A stretch of DNA of 64,000 bases from Salicibibacter cibarius (GTDB lineage: Bacteria > Bacillota > Bacilli > Bacillales > Marinococcaceae), in contig NZ_CP054705.1 of NCBI RefSeq assembly GCF_016495725.1, forward strand, positions 1,984,001 to 2,048,000, in the 5' to 3' direction. The notes under the pieces were generated by a model. The model ran no database searches and was not told where the DNA came from. It saw only the letters and a list, made by a program, of their open reading frames with translations. Below, piece by piece: positions 1 through 8,901 of the stretch (within the stretch, counting starts at the first letter, position 1; each line of letters opens with the position of its first letter). The position numbers were made by a program, and so were the translations under genes.

Positions 1-22
1 AAACGAAAGCGAGGGTTTGCGC

Positions 23-1912
23 ATGGATTTGGAAACCATTCAGCATCCCGGGTTCCTGAAAAGTTTATCACGCAAACAATTGGACGAGCTTGCCGAGGAT
101 ATACGTTCGTTCTTAATTTCAAAACTATCCGTTACAGGCGGACATTTGGGGCCAAATCTGGGTGTTGTGGAGTTAACGCTTATGCTTCATAAACTTTATG
201 ATAGTCCGAAGGATAAAATCATTTGGGATGTGGGGCATCAGACATATGTTCATAAAATCCTGACGGGACGGGCGAATCGATTTGATTCGTTAAAGCAATT
301 TCAAGGTTTATGCGGATATGCGAAACGAGACGAAAGCGAACACGACGTTTGGGAAGCAGGCCATAGTTCTACCTCCCTTTCCGCAGCGATGGGCATGGCT
401 ACAGCCCGGGACTTGCAAGGCGAAGATTTCAACGTCCTTCCCGTTATCGGGGACGGGGCTCTAACCGGGGGCATGGCACTCGAAGCCATGAACCATATTG
501 GCCATGAACAAACGGATCTGACCGTTATTTTGAATGATAATGAAATGTCCATTGCGCCAAATGTCGGTGCAATGCATAACATGTTGGGACGTTTGCGCAC
601 GACAGGCGGCTACCGCAGAACGAAAGAGGATCTTGAGTACTTTGTCAAAAAAATCCCGGCTTTCGGCGGCGCATTAAGCGCAACAGCCGATCGGTTAAAA
701 AGCAGCGTTAAATACTTGCTCGTCTCCGGTATATTTTTCGAGGAAATGGGCTTTACGTACCTCGGCCCGATTGATGGCCACAACTTTGACGAACTCCATA
801 GCAACTTGACCTATGCAAAGCGTACGAAAGGGCCTGTGCTCTTGCATGTGGTTACGAAGAAAGGGAAAGGGTACAAGCCTGCCGAAGAAGACGCGAGCGG
901 TGCCTGGCACGGTCCCGGGCCATACAAAATAGAGTCCGGAGATATGATAAAGAAATCGGGTCCGCCCGCGTATAGTGCCGTGTTTAGCGATACACTCGCG
1001 AAGATCGCGGAAAATGACGATCGGCTTGTCGCGTTGACAGCGGCGATGCCCGGTGGTACGAAGCTCGATAAATTTGCAAAAAAATTCCCGGCACGCATGT
1101 TTGATGTGGGGATCGCTGAACAACACGCGACAACGATGGCTGCCGGTCTTTCCACCCAGGGAATGAAGCCTGTGTTCGGTGTGTATTCGACGTTTTTACA
1201 ACGGGGATATGATCAGCTCGTTCATGACGTTTGCCGCCAAAATCTGAACGTTGTTTTCGGTATTGACCGTTCCGGACTCGTCGGCGGAGATGGGGAAACG
1301 CATCAAGGCGTCTTCGATATCGCTTATCTGAGACACTTGCCGAATATGAAGATCGTCATCCCGAAAGATGAGAATGAGTTGCAGCACATGATTCATACCG
1401 CTATCGTTAATGATGACGGGCCAATGGCCGTTCGTTTTCCGCGCGGGAACGGACTTGGCGTTAAGATGGATGAGGAGTTAAAAACCTTGCCTGTCGGCGA
1501 ATGGCCGGTGGAACAAAAAGGAAACGATGCTGTTATCCTTGCGTTCAGCACGATGTTGCCGATTGCGAAAGAAGCGGCCGCACAGTTGAAAAAAAGCGGG
1601 ATTTCCACTCGTGTCGTGAACGCCAATTCCGCGAAACCATTGGATGAAAAACAGCTTGATCAAATCGCCGATGAAAACATTCCGATTTTAACGATGGAAG
1701 AAGCGGTTTTAAAAGGCGGCTTCGGAAGTGCCGTTCTCGAATATTTAAACGATCAAAACCATATTGGCTTGCAAGTGAAGCGAATGGGTTTACCCGATCG
1801 CTATATCGAACACGGAAACCCGAGCAACTGGTATGAAGAACTGGGACTCACGGCGAACGAAGTCGCGAAAACGATTGATGAAATGGTGCCGAGGAAGAAA
1901 CAACGCGCATGA
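23..1912 (+). CDS. dxs: 1-deoxy-D-xylulose-5-phosphate synthase
   Basis: Thiamine-diphosphate enzyme that condenses pyruvate and glyceraldehyde 3-phosphate into DXP, the first step of the MEP isoprenoid pathway and a precursor of thiamine and pyridoxal. The 629-aa length is normal for DXS. The ThDP motif GDGALTGG lies at about residues 143-150, followed by the NDNEMSI metal-binding stretch; the second transketolase domain carries GIAEQHA near residue 360 and [10 protein letters not shown] near 415. I chose the ATG at 23 because GAGGG at 11-15 is well spaced from it; a TTG at 17 is too close. The 3' end overlaps the next gene by 4 bp (ATGA), so the two are translationally coupled. In B. subtilis ispA lies just upstream, which would be outside this window. 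Confidence 0.97.
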   Translation: MDLETIQHPGFLKSLSRKQLDELAEDIRSFLISKLSVTGGHLGPNLGVVELTLMLHKLYDSPKDKIIWDVGHQTYVHKILTGRANRFDSLKQFQGLCGYAKRDESEHDVWEAGHSSTSLSAAMGMATARDLQGEDFNVLPVIGDGALTGGMALEAMNHIGHEQTDLTVILNDNEMSIAPNVGAMHNMLGRLRTTGGYRRTKEDLEYFVKKIPAFGGALSATADRLKSSVKYLLVSGIFFEEMGFTYLGPIDGHNFDELHSNLTYAKRTKGPVLLHVVTKKGKGYKPAEEDASGAWHGPGPYKIESGDMIKKSGPPAYSAVFSDTLAKIAENDDRLVALTAAMPGGTKLDKFAKKFPARMFDVGIAEQHATTMAAGLSTQGMKPVFGVYSTFLQRGYDQLVHDVCRQNLNVVFGIDRSGLVGGDGETHQGVFDIAYLRHLPNMKIVIPKDENELQHMIHTAIVNDDGPMAVRFPRGNGLGVKMDEELKTLPVGEWPVEQKGNDAVILAFSTMLPIAKEAAAQLKKSGISTRVVNANSAKPLDEKQLDQIADENIPILTMEEAVLKGGFGSAVLEYLNDQNHIGLQVKRMGLPDRYIEHGNPSNWYEELGLTANEVAKTIDEMVPRKKQRA

Positions 1913-2706
1913 AAAAAGAACGAGCGGATGTTTTACTCGTTGAGAAGGGGTTACTCTCTACACGTGAAAAAGCGAGGCGGTCGATTATGGCCGGCCTCGT
2001 ATATACGGATAAAGAACGAATAGAAAAACCGGGGATGAAGGTAGACCCAGAACTACCGCTTTATCTGAAAGGCGACATCCATCCATACGTGAGCCGTGGC
2101 GGCCTCAAGCTCGAAAAGGCGTTACAAGTCTTTCCGATTAAAATAAAAGAAAAAATCGTGCTCGATGTCGGCGCCTCTACGGGAGGGTTTACCGACTGCG
2201 CCCTTCAACACGGGGCAAAAAGTGTGTATGCCGTTGATGTCGGCTATAATCAATTGGACTTTGGGTTGCGTTCCGATCCCCGTGTCCATGTGTTAGAGCG
2301 TCTGAATTTCAGGTATGCAAAGCAGTCGGATTTTGTCCACGGGACCCCGGCTGTTGCTGTGTGTGACGTATCTTTCATTTCATTGAAACACCTTTTGCCG
2401 AAGATGAGTGACGTTTTGTCTGAACATGGAGAAGCATGTGTATTGATAAAACCACAATTTGAAGCAGAGCGGGAAGAAGTAGGCAAAAAGGGCATCGTTC
2501 GCGACCGATCGATTCATGCGCGGGTGATTGAATCCGTGATGAAAGTAAGCGTCATCTCCCACTTGCAACCCGCCGGGTTGCAAGTATCTCCGATTACAGG
2601 CAGCGGTGGAAATGTCGAGTATTTGCTTTATTTGCGGAAATCGAAGGAAGAAAAGCCTATCCCGGTTGAATGCATTGCAAAAGCGGTGAATCCTCTCTCT
2701 GAGTAG
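1909..2706 (+). CDS. yqxC: TlyA-family rRNA 2'-O-methyltransferase (YqxC)
   Basis: Predicted S-adenosylmethionine-dependent RNA methyltransferase of the TlyA/hemolysin A group. Family members methylate ribose hydroxyls in rRNA; the target in this organism is not shown by the sequence. Residues 1-60 form an S4-like RNA-binding domain ([10 protein letters not shown] at the start), followed by a Rossmann methyltransferase domain with the SAM motif [14 protein letters not shown] near residue 85 and the DVSFIS motif near 150. At 265 aa it is close to family length. It overlaps dxs by 4 bp and is followed by a short gap with a probable promoter for argR, the same arrangement as dxs-yqxC-ahrC in B. 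subtilis. Confidence 0.92.
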   Translation: MKKERADVLLVEKGLLSTREKARRSIMAGLVYTDKERIEKPGMKVDPELPLYLKGDIHPYVSRGGLKLEKALQVFPIKIKEKIVLDVGASTGGFTDCALQHGAKSVYAVDVGYNQLDFGLRSDPRVHVLERLNFRYAKQSDFVHGTPAVAVCDVSFISLKHLLPKMSDVLSEHGEACVLIKPQFEAEREEVGKKGIVRDRSIHARVIESVMKVSVISHLQPAGLQVSPITGSGGNVEYLLYLRKSKEEKPIPVECIAKAVNPLSE

Positions 2707-2767
2707 CATAATTATACAATTGCAGGTATAATAAAAGGCAACGGCACACTTCTATGGGGTGGGTTCA

Positions 2768-3217
2768 ATGACTAAGGGAAAACGTCACGTGAAAATCCGT
2801 GAAATTATAAATGAACAAGAAGTAGACACGCAAGAAGAACTCGTTTTTCAATTACAGGAAGCAGGGTTTAACGTCACCCAAGCAACTGTCTCCAGGGATA
2901 TCAAGGAGTTGCATCTCGTAAAAGTGTTGACTCAGGACGGGCGCTATAAGTACAGTCTCCCGGCAGATAGACGTTTTAACCCCGAGGAAAAGCTGAAGAA
3001 ACATCTTTTCGACAGTTTTGTGAGCATTGATTACTCCGATCATTTAATCGTGCTTAAAACATTGCCAGGGAATGCGCACGCGATTGGAGCATTGATCGAT
3101 AACCTAAATTGGGAAGATATAATGGGAACGATTTGTGGAGACGATACGATCCTCATTATTTGTAAACAAGCAAAACAGTCTCCCGCCCTTACCGATCGGA
3201 TCTTGGGAATGCTGTAA
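2768..3217 (+). CDS. argR: arginine repressor ArgR/AhrC
   Basis: Arginine-sensing hexameric regulator that represses arginine biosynthesis and activates catabolism. The 149-aa product has the N-terminal winged-helix domain ([18 protein letters not shown], then [12 protein letters not shown], the recognition helix) and the C-terminal oligomerisation and arginine-binding domain with [13 protein letters not shown] and [12 protein letters not shown]. The start at 2768 follows GGGGTGGG; an upstream GTG at 2759 lies inside that Shine-Dalgarno sequence. A TATAAT at 2727-2732 is a likely -10 element, so the gene probably has its own promoter inside the dxs-recN cluster. RecN follows 14 nt after the stop. 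Confidence 0.96.
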   Translation: MTKGKRHVKIREIINEQEVDTQEELVFQLQEAGFNVTQATVSRDIKELHLVKVLTQDGRYKYSLPADRRFNPEEKLKKHLFDSFVSIDYSDHLIVLKTLPGNAHAIGALIDNLNWEDIMGTICGDDTILIICKQAKQSPALTDRILGML

Positions 3218-3231
3218 AGAAGGTGTTAGGA

Positions 3232-4944
3232 TTGCTTGAAGAACTGACGATTCGTAATTTTGCGATCATCGAAGAACTGACGATCCCGTTTGGGTCGGGG
3301 TTAACGGTGCTTACCGGGGAAACGGGTGCAGGAAAATCGATCATTATCGATGCCCTCGGCTTGTTGGCAGGCGGTCGCGGTTCTGTCGATTTTGTGCGCC
3401 ATAACAGTAAGAAAGCAGAAATCGAAGGTCTGTTTATCGTATCAAGCGACCATCTGGCCTATGAACGTATGTCATCTGCCGGTATAGAATGTGAAGAAGG
3501 AATGATCGTGTTACGAAGAGAGATTTCCCGAAAAGGGAAGAGCGTTTGCAGGGTCAATGGGCATCTTGTCACGTTGACGACGCTAAGGTCAATTGGCCAG
3601 ACACTCGTGGATATTCACGGGCAGCATGAACATCAGGAATTGTTGCAAATGGACAAGCATAGCGGAATGGTCGATAATTACGCGAATTCGACATTGTTTG
3701 CGCTAAAATCCGAATATGAAGATCACTATGATGCGTATTTGTCGATTAAAAGTGAATTGCAACGCTTACGCAACAGCGATCGCGAAAACATCCAACGACT
3801 CGACCTCATCCAATACCAACTGGAAGAAATTTCCCGGGCAGCATTATCCGATCCCGATGAAGACGAGCAGTTGGAACAAGAACGCTATAAATTGGCGCAT
3901 GCAGAGAAGCTTTACGAGCTTCTGCAATATGCCTACACGTATTTGCACGACGAGGGAAAAGGGTTGCAGTGGGTGAGAGAATCTGCAGGCCACCTGAAAG
4001 AGGCTAGCGAAATAGACCCGGCGTTAATGCAAACGAGCGAACAAGTGAATTCCAGTTTTTATATGATTGAAGAAGCTTCTTATTCCATTCGGGAACACAT
4101 TGACCAACTCGACTTTGATCCGGCTCGATTGGAGCAAATCGAAAGCCGCTTGGCCGAAATCGAGCAACTGAAACGTAAATACGGGGGCTCGATTACAGAA
4201 ATAATGGCATTTGCCGATGAAATCGCCCGGGAGCAAGAAGCGCTTGTAAACTTGGATGAGCACATTCGTCACTATGAAGAAAAATTAAACGAAAAGGCCG
4301 TTGAACTTTTCTCTGCAGCCAATGCCCTTACAAAGGGGAGGAAGGAAGCTGCCAAAATGCTTTCTGAAGCCGTTGAACTTGAATTGGCCGATCTGTTTAT
4401 GGAAAAAACGCGATTTTCCGTATCTTTTCAACCTCCGATTCATGGCGAAGAAGTACAAAGCGACGGTCAGGTAAAAGCATTTACAAGAGATGGACAAGAA
4501 CGTCTGGAGTTTTACATGTCGCCCAATGCCGGGGAGCCGGAAAAAGCTTTGGCAAAAATCGCGTCAGGCGGCGAAATTTCCCGAATTATGCTCGCCCTAA
4601 AGCGAATATTGTCACATTCATCGCAGCGAACGGCGTTGATTTTTGATGAGGTGGATACAGGCGTAAGCGGACGGGTCGCGCAAGCCATTGGCGAAAAAAT
4701 CGCCGCGATCGCCGCCGCTGAAACGCAAGTGCTTTGCATCACCCATCTGCCGCAAGTTGCGGCACTGGCAGCATCGCATATGCATATCGCCAAAGAAGAA
4801 AATAAAGGACGTGTACACACGACGGTTACCGAACTTGGCGATACTGCCCGTGTTGATGAGGTGGCACGCATGCTTTCCGGGAGCGCGGTAACCGCGGCAA
4901 CGCGAGAAAATGCGCGTGAACTGTTGAATTTTTCAACACCATGA
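3232..4944 (+). CDS. recN: DNA repair protein RecN
   Basis: SMC-like ATPase recruited early to DNA double-strand breaks. The product is 570 aa. Walker A GETGAGKS sits near residue 30, a long coiled coil fills residues 150-350, and the C-terminal half has the ABC signature LAKIASGGEISR and Walker B ALIFDEVDTGVSGR. The TTG at 3232 is chosen because AGAAGGTG lies 6 nt upstream and the N-terminus MLEELTIRNFAIIEEL fits the family; a GTG at 3223 is part of the Shine-Dalgarno sequence. It shares an apparent transcript with argR, and a strong hairpin terminator follows. Confidence 0.96.
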   Translation: MLEELTIRNFAIIEELTIPFGSGLTVLTGETGAGKSIIIDALGLLAGGRGSVDFVRHNSKKAEIEGLFIVSSDHLAYERMSSAGIECEEGMIVLRREISRKGKSVCRVNGHLVTLTTLRSIGQTLVDIHGQHEHQELLQMDKHSGMVDNYANSTLFALKSEYEDHYDAYLSIKSELQRLRNSDRENIQRLDLIQYQLEEISRAALSDPDEDEQLEQERYKLAHAEKLYELLQYAYTYLHDEGKGLQWVRESAGHLKEASEIDPALMQTSEQVNSSFYMIEEASYSIREHIDQLDFDPARLEQIESRLAEIEQLKRKYGGSITEIMAFADEIAREQEALVNLDEHIRHYEEKLNEKAVELFSAANALTKGRKEAAKMLSEAVELELADLFMEKTRFSVSFQPPIHGEEVQSDGQVKAFTRDGQERLEFYMSPNAGEPEKALAKIASGGEISRIMLALKRILSHSSQRTALIFDEVDTGVSGRVAQAIGEKIAAIAAAETQVLCITHLPQVAALAASHMHIAKEENKGRVHTTVTELGDTARVDEVARMLSGSAVTAATRENARELLNFSTP

Positions 4945-4980
4945 TCTGTTAAGCCAACTGTATACTGCCATGAATTCGCA

Positions 4981-5009
4981 ATGCCGACCAGTTTAGGTCG
5001 GCATTTTTA
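4981..5009 (+). terminator. Rho-independent terminator after recN
   Basis: A 9-bp perfect stem ATGCCGACC/GGTCGGCAT with a 6-nt loop is followed by a T-rich tail. It ends the dxs-recN transcript and isolates spoIVB. Confidence 0.9.
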
Positions 5010-5096
5010 TTTGCTGTAAGTTATAATCCGACTCCCGCAAGGCAACATTATAAGTAACAAACGCGATGTGCGGGCGGGAGTGAGGAGTGAGCGAGG

Positions 5097-6338
5097 GTGA
5101 AATCCGACAGAAAAAGAAAAATGTTAGGCGCAATCTTACTCATCGCTGTGATGAGTTTAGGTTTTTTGCAGCCGGTTCAATCGTGGATACAGCTTCCTGA
5201 CCAACTGACGATGACACCCGGTGAGGAGACTTCCGCTTTGGTGAGCTTCGAAAACAAAGTGCCTTCCATGTTTTCGGTAGAAGATCAAAAAGAAGATGCC
5301 ATTCAGGTAACGGCAGGTTCCACACCGATCAAAAATATAACGAAAAACAAAGAGCCAAGAATCGAGGTCATCCCGGGAGGGCAATCCGTCGGAGTACGGT
5401 TAAGCGCACAAGGGGTCACGGTCGTCGGCTTCCATGCGCTTCATACGGAACAAGGGCAACAATCGCCTGCGGAAGCGGCAGGCATTCAAAAAGGGGATAT
5501 TATCGTTAAGATTGATCAGCAGCCTGTTGAAGATTTGACGGAAGTCACGTCCATATTAAATTCTCCGGATGACCCGAAAACCATTCAAATCGAACTTATT
5601 CGTAATGGAGAAAAAATAGTAAAAAGCGTGCAACCAAGCGTCACTGCTTCCGAGGACTCGCAGCAGTTGGGGATGTACATTCGTGACTCCTCCGCCGGTG
5701 TGGGAACGATGACGTTTTTTGATCCGGACACGGGGCAGTATGGGGCATTGGGCCATGTGATTTCCGATGTGGATACAAAACAACCGGTTTCCATTCATGA
5801 AGGAGAGATCACACGTTCATCCGTGAAGTCGATCGAAAGAGGGAAAAGCGGCATTCCCGGCGAGAAACAAGCATCCATTGCCAATAAACAGGATGTGCTC
5901 GGAACGATTACAAAAAACAACACGTTCGGCATTTATGGGCAATTAAATGAAGGGCATGATTTGGAAAATGAAGGACAGGAACCGATGCCAATTGCATACG
6001 CGGAAGAAGTGGAAGAAGGACCGGCAAAGATTTTAACCGTCGTGGAAAATGAAGAAGTTGAAGCGTTTGATGTTGAAGTTATCCGTTCATCACCACAAAA
6101 ACACGCAGCGACAAAGGGAATGGTCTTAAAAGTCACCGATGACCGTCTCCTTGATAAGACCGGGGGCATTGTGCAAGGAATGAGCGGCAGTCCGATCATT
6201 CAAAATGATAAAATCATCGGTGCTGTTACCCATGTATTTGTTAACGACGCCGCCACAGGGTATGGTTCCCATATCGAATGGATGCTGGATGAAGCCGGAA
6301 TCGATACGGATATGGGAGAAGAAAGAAAGGCAAGCTAA
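5097..6338 (+). CDS. spoIVB: SpoIVB signalling serine peptidase
   Basis: Forespore-secreted peptidase that cleaves SpoIVFA and so starts pro-sigma-K processing in the mother cell. The 413-aa protein has an N-terminal membrane anchor (residues 8-28), a PDZ domain at about 100-180 (EAAGIQKGDIIVKID), and an S55 peptidase domain with the GALGHVISD histidine motif near 220 and the nucleophile motif QGMSGSPII near 360. Translation starts at GTG 5097 behind GGAG/GAGG purine runs. It lies between recN and spo0A exactly as in B. subtilis. The stop codon sits inside the terminator hairpin. Confidence 0.96.
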   Translation: MKSDRKRKMLGAILLIAVMSLGFLQPVQSWIQLPDQLTMTPGEETSALVSFENKVPSMFSVEDQKEDAIQVTAGSTPIKNITKNKEPRIEVIPGGQSVGVRLSAQGVTVVGFHALHTEQGQQSPAEAAGIQKGDIIVKIDQQPVEDLTEVTSILNSPDDPKTIQIELIRNGEKIVKSVQPSVTASEDSQQLGMYIRDSSAGVGTMTFFDPDTGQYGALGHVISDVDTKQPVSIHEGEITRSSVKSIERGKSGIPGEKQASIANKQDVLGTITKNNTFGIYGQLNEGHDLENEGQEPMPIAYAEEVEEGPAKILTVVENEEVEAFDVEVIRSSPQKHAATKGMVLKVTDDRLLDKTGGIVQGMSGSPIIQNDKIIGAVTHVFVNDAATGYGSHIEWMLDEAGIDTDMGEERKAS

Positions 6339-6354
6339 TTCAGCTGCCTTTTTT
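6327..6354 (+). terminator. terminator overlapping the spoIVB stop codon
   Basis: AAGGCA-AGCT and AGCT-GCCTT form a hairpin around the TAA stop, followed by six T. A copy of the dispersed hairpin element begins immediately after it. Confidence 0.75.
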
Positions 6355-6450
6355 ACACTTTAAGAATGTTTAACTTGTTAAAGGATTAAAGTATAAGATA
6401 AACTTAGGCTTCCACTATAAAGACTTGGTGGAAGCCAAGTTTTTATAATT
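6355..6450 (+). repeat. dispersed multi-hairpin element, copy 1 (variant)
   Basis: Starts with a CACTTTAAGAATGTTTAAC module, also found at 34425 and 38670, and continues into a hairpin built from GGCTTCCAC and GTGGAAGCC with CTTGG ends. The whole unit recurs in intergenic gaps throughout the window. It directly follows the spoIVB terminator. No ORF is present. Confidence 0.8.
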
Positions 6451-6473
6451 TGCCTCTGCAAAACCGTAAAGAT

Positions 6474-6485
6474 TTTTCGACAAAA
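6474..6485 (-). promoter_or_regulatory. Spo0A box upstream of spo0A
   Basis: Read on the minus strand the site is TTTTGTCGAAAAAT, containing a perfect TGTCGAA 0A-box core. It lies about 155 nt upstream of spo0A, consistent with the autoregulation known in B. subtilis. Binding is inferred from the motif only. Confidence 0.7.
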
Positions 6486-6636
6486 GAGTGTCATAACGGT
6501 TCTTTTTACCAAGAATTTTGACGGATTATTATAGATAATAAAGTAAATTCAGTTATTTGATTGATTTTAATTTCAAATTATGGATAATCAACTATGAGGG
6601 CTTAGGACAAGTCATTTTTGAAGGAGGCTAAATGAA

Positions 6637-7425
6637 TTGGAACCGATCAAAGTTTGTATTGCAGATGATAATCGTGATTTAGTACAAATGGTGGAGGAAT
6701 ATGTATCCTTGCAAGAAGATATGGAAGTTTCGGGTGTTGCTTACAATGGCAGAGACTGCCTGCAGGTTGTAGAGGAAACGCAACCGGACGTACTTATTCT
6801 TGATATCATTATGCCATATCTTGACGGCCTCGCCGTTTTGGACCGATTACAAAACAATAGTCCGGAAAAATCGCCTAAAGTTTTAATGTTAACCGCGTTT
6901 GGCCAGGAAGATGTGACGAAAAAGGCGGTGAATCAAGGTGTTGCTTATTACGTGTTAAAGCCGTTTGATATGGACATGCTTATTGATACGATAAGGGATT
7001 TAAGCGGCCAACCCGCCCCGCAAGCCGTATCCGTGCAAAGCAAAGAGCTGGGCAACGTGAAACAACCAAGCATCAATCTGGATCAGCGGATAACCGGCAT
7101 TATACATGAAATTGGTGTTCCGGCACATATTAAAGGCTATATGTATATGAGGGAAGCGATTACAATGGTGTATAATAATATTGAATTGCTTGGTTCGATC
7201 ACGAAAGAATTATACCCGGACATTGCCAAGAAATACAATACAACGGCCAGTCGCGTAGAAAGGGCGATCCGGCACGCGATAGAAGTTGCCTGGAGCCGCG
7301 GGAATATCGACTCCATCTCCCATTACTTTGGATACACGGTAAGCATGTCAAAAGCGAAACCCACTAATTCGGAATTCATCGCGATGGTCGCTGATAAGCT
7401 GCGGATTGAACATAAAGTGAGCTAA
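6637..7425 (+). CDS. spo0A: sporulation master regulator Spo0A
   Basis: Response regulator at the end of the sporulation phosphorelay. The 262-aa protein has a receiver domain with acidic pocket D10/D11, phosphoacceptor D56 (LILDIIMP), the LTAFGQED threonine switch and a conserved KPFD lysine, followed by the Spo0A C-terminal DNA-binding domain ([20 protein letters not shown]). The start is a TTG at 6637, nine nt after AAGGAGG. An out-of-frame ATG at 6632 uses the same Shine-Dalgarno sequence (see findings). Upstream there is a 0A box; downstream a strong terminator ends the transcript. B. subtilis uses GTG here, so a weak start codon seems to be a shared trait. Confidence 0.97.
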   Translation: MEPIKVCIADDNRDLVQMVEEYVSLQEDMEVSGVAYNGRDCLQVVEETQPDVLILDIIMPYLDGLAVLDRLQNNSPEKSPKVLMLTAFGQEDVTKKAVNQGVAYYVLKPFDMDMLIDTIRDLSGQPAPQAVSVQSKELGNVKQPSINLDQRITGIIHEIGVPAHIKGYMYMREAITMVYNNIELLGSITKELYPDIAKKYNTTASRVERAIRHAIEVAWSRGNIDSISHYFGYTVSMSKAKPTNSEFIAMVADKLRIEHKVS

Positions 7426-7438
7426 GCGTTTTATATGC

Positions 7439-7486
7439 CTCCTCCCATGGATCGGAGATACGTCCGGAATGTGGGAGGTTTTTTGT
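7439..7486 (+). terminator. terminator after spo0A
   Basis: CCTCCCA and TGGGAGG pair across a loop of about 23 nt and are followed by six T. Confidence 0.85.
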
Positions 7487-7721
7487 GAAAAAAAGAGTGC
7501 CCGCACAAGGCGGACACTCCCCGACACCGACATGGCCAAATGCAGGCGTCTCCCTAGGAAATAATAACGGACGGCGCAACCGTATCGGACGCCTAATCTG
7601 TTATAATTTCTATCTTATCAAAAAAATAAGTAAAATGCAAATTTTAATATTAAATACACGTTTTTTAGAGCATCTGCGTTTTGGGCATACTAATGGGAAG
7701 CAGTGGTAAAGGGGCAAAAAG

Positions 7722-8489
7722 ATGAAGATAGGGGCGACAGAAGGAAAGCTTCATCATTTGGAATTTGATGTGAAGGCTTCGCACATAGGGAAGATTAATT
7801 TGGAAGATCTTTCGGAATATCATATGCAACAATTATTGAAAAAAGGCATTAAAGTGATCGTAAATCTTTAAAACCTCCTTGCAAGCAGCCGAGGCGCAGC
7901 TGGACGTATTTTTAACCTTAATGGCAAAAGCCGCCGCAACAGCAACAGGCCGCAGCCCTCTTTTTATCATTACTCCGACAAACGACGATGAACGTGCGCT
8001 TGTCGTCGTAAAACGCTATTTAAAAAAATTAACCCACATTTATTATCGTGCTTGACCGAGCGTGTCATACTGCGAGGAAAATGGGTTTCCATCCCGATCA
8101 AGCGCGCCCAGAGAGAAGATCTCGCGGAAGGTGCCCGTCTCATCGTTCCGTTAAGCCATGAAGGCAATGATCAAGCCTCTATCGTTAGGTTGCACCAGTT
8201 ACAATTAACGTATACAACGTGCGAGTGGTTTGCAGGATTTGAAGAGACAGCGAGCGCGTTCTGTTAGTAACGGAACAATTTTTATGCTTGGCGGCGCTAA
8301 AAGTATGAAAGAAGCGAAAGCGCGAGGAAAGGTGGAAATTGGCGGGGCGAGCTCATGCAACTGTGGTTTGGTTCGGAAATCGTTGATGTGAAAGGGGTGG
8401 CAAAATTATTCGAACGGCCGGCCATCAACGGTTATCGCCTCGATTGGCCGGGACGATATCAAGTGTTGATGGATGGCTTTAAAAATTAA
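7722..8489 (+). pseudogene. decayed gene of unknown family (multiple frameshifts)
   Basis: Five open segments in different frames read as successive parts of one protein of about 250 aa. Segment 1 (7722-7871, good AAGGGG Shine-Dalgarno) ends ...LLKKGIKVIVNL. One nt later the frame continues KTSLQAAEAQLDVFLTLM ... RSPLFIITPTNDDERALVVV. After a further shift at about 8052 it reads TERVILRGKWVSIPIKRA ... IVRLHQLQLTY ... EWFAGFEE. Then come GTIFMLGGAKSMKEAKARGK and finally MQLWFGSEIVDVKGVAKL ... WPGRYQVLMDGF before a stop at 8489. At least four frameshifts make it non-functional. I do not recognise the family. It sits where B. subtilis has accessory yqi genes between spo0A and the bkd region. Confidence 0.7.
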
Positions 8490-8496
8490 CCCCACG

Positions 8497-8532
8497 CCAT
8501 AAAAGCTTGGCGAAAAGCCAAGCTTTCTAACG
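8497..8532 (+). repeat. dispersed multi-hairpin element, copy 2 (3' part only)
   Basis: Only the terminal hairpin CCATAAAAGCTTGGC-GAAA-AGCCAAGC and the TTTCTAACG tail are present. It sits between the decayed gene and yqzF and may serve as a shared terminator for both converging units. Confidence 0.7.
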
Positions 8533-8754
8533 AAAACGTGGGGAAACTTTGTTGTTTTTACGATCGCGATGAAAAATGAAACCGCCGATAAACGCTAATC
8601 CGGCGATGAAAAGCACAAGTCCGCCCGTGAATTGGAGCGCGTAGTTAGGGAACGGATCATGAAGAATGGAGAATAGCACATCCCGCATCCACTTTATGCC
8701 CAAGCCGGCGAAAAATACAGGGATCAATAATATAATAAGCGCAACGAGCCGCAT
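8527..8754 (-). CDS. yqzF: DUF2627 small membrane protein (YqzF)
   Basis: A 75-aa protein with two hydrophobic segments (about residues 3-20 and 43-62) joined by a short amphipathic stretch, ending in a basic tail FHRDRKNNKVSPRF. This pattern and the location just upstream of and divergent from bkdR match YqzF (DUF2627) of B. subtilis, whose function is unknown. The strand is opposite to its neighbours. Its 3' end overlaps the tail of hairpin element copy 2. Confidence 0.85.
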   Translation of the reverse strand: MRLVALIILLIPVFFAGLGIKWMRDVLFSILHDPFPNYALQFTGGLVLFIAGLAFIGGFIFHRDRKNNKVSPRFR

Positions 8755-8901
8755 TGTTTATCCTCTCTTTTCTCAGTATGGATCGCTGATTGCTCTCTTT
8801 AGTTTAACATGTTTGACGCCAGTGTCCCATTTTTTCCTTGCATGTCACGAAAAAATCAAGGATAGTAAAAGGAGGAATCCTTTTCGATTGGGGTGGGAAG
8901 G

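Noticed and set aside
7485-7709. 74-codon frame after the spo0A terminator
   Set aside because: No Shine-Dalgarno sequence, low complexity at the end, and it overlaps the promoter region of the decayed gene.
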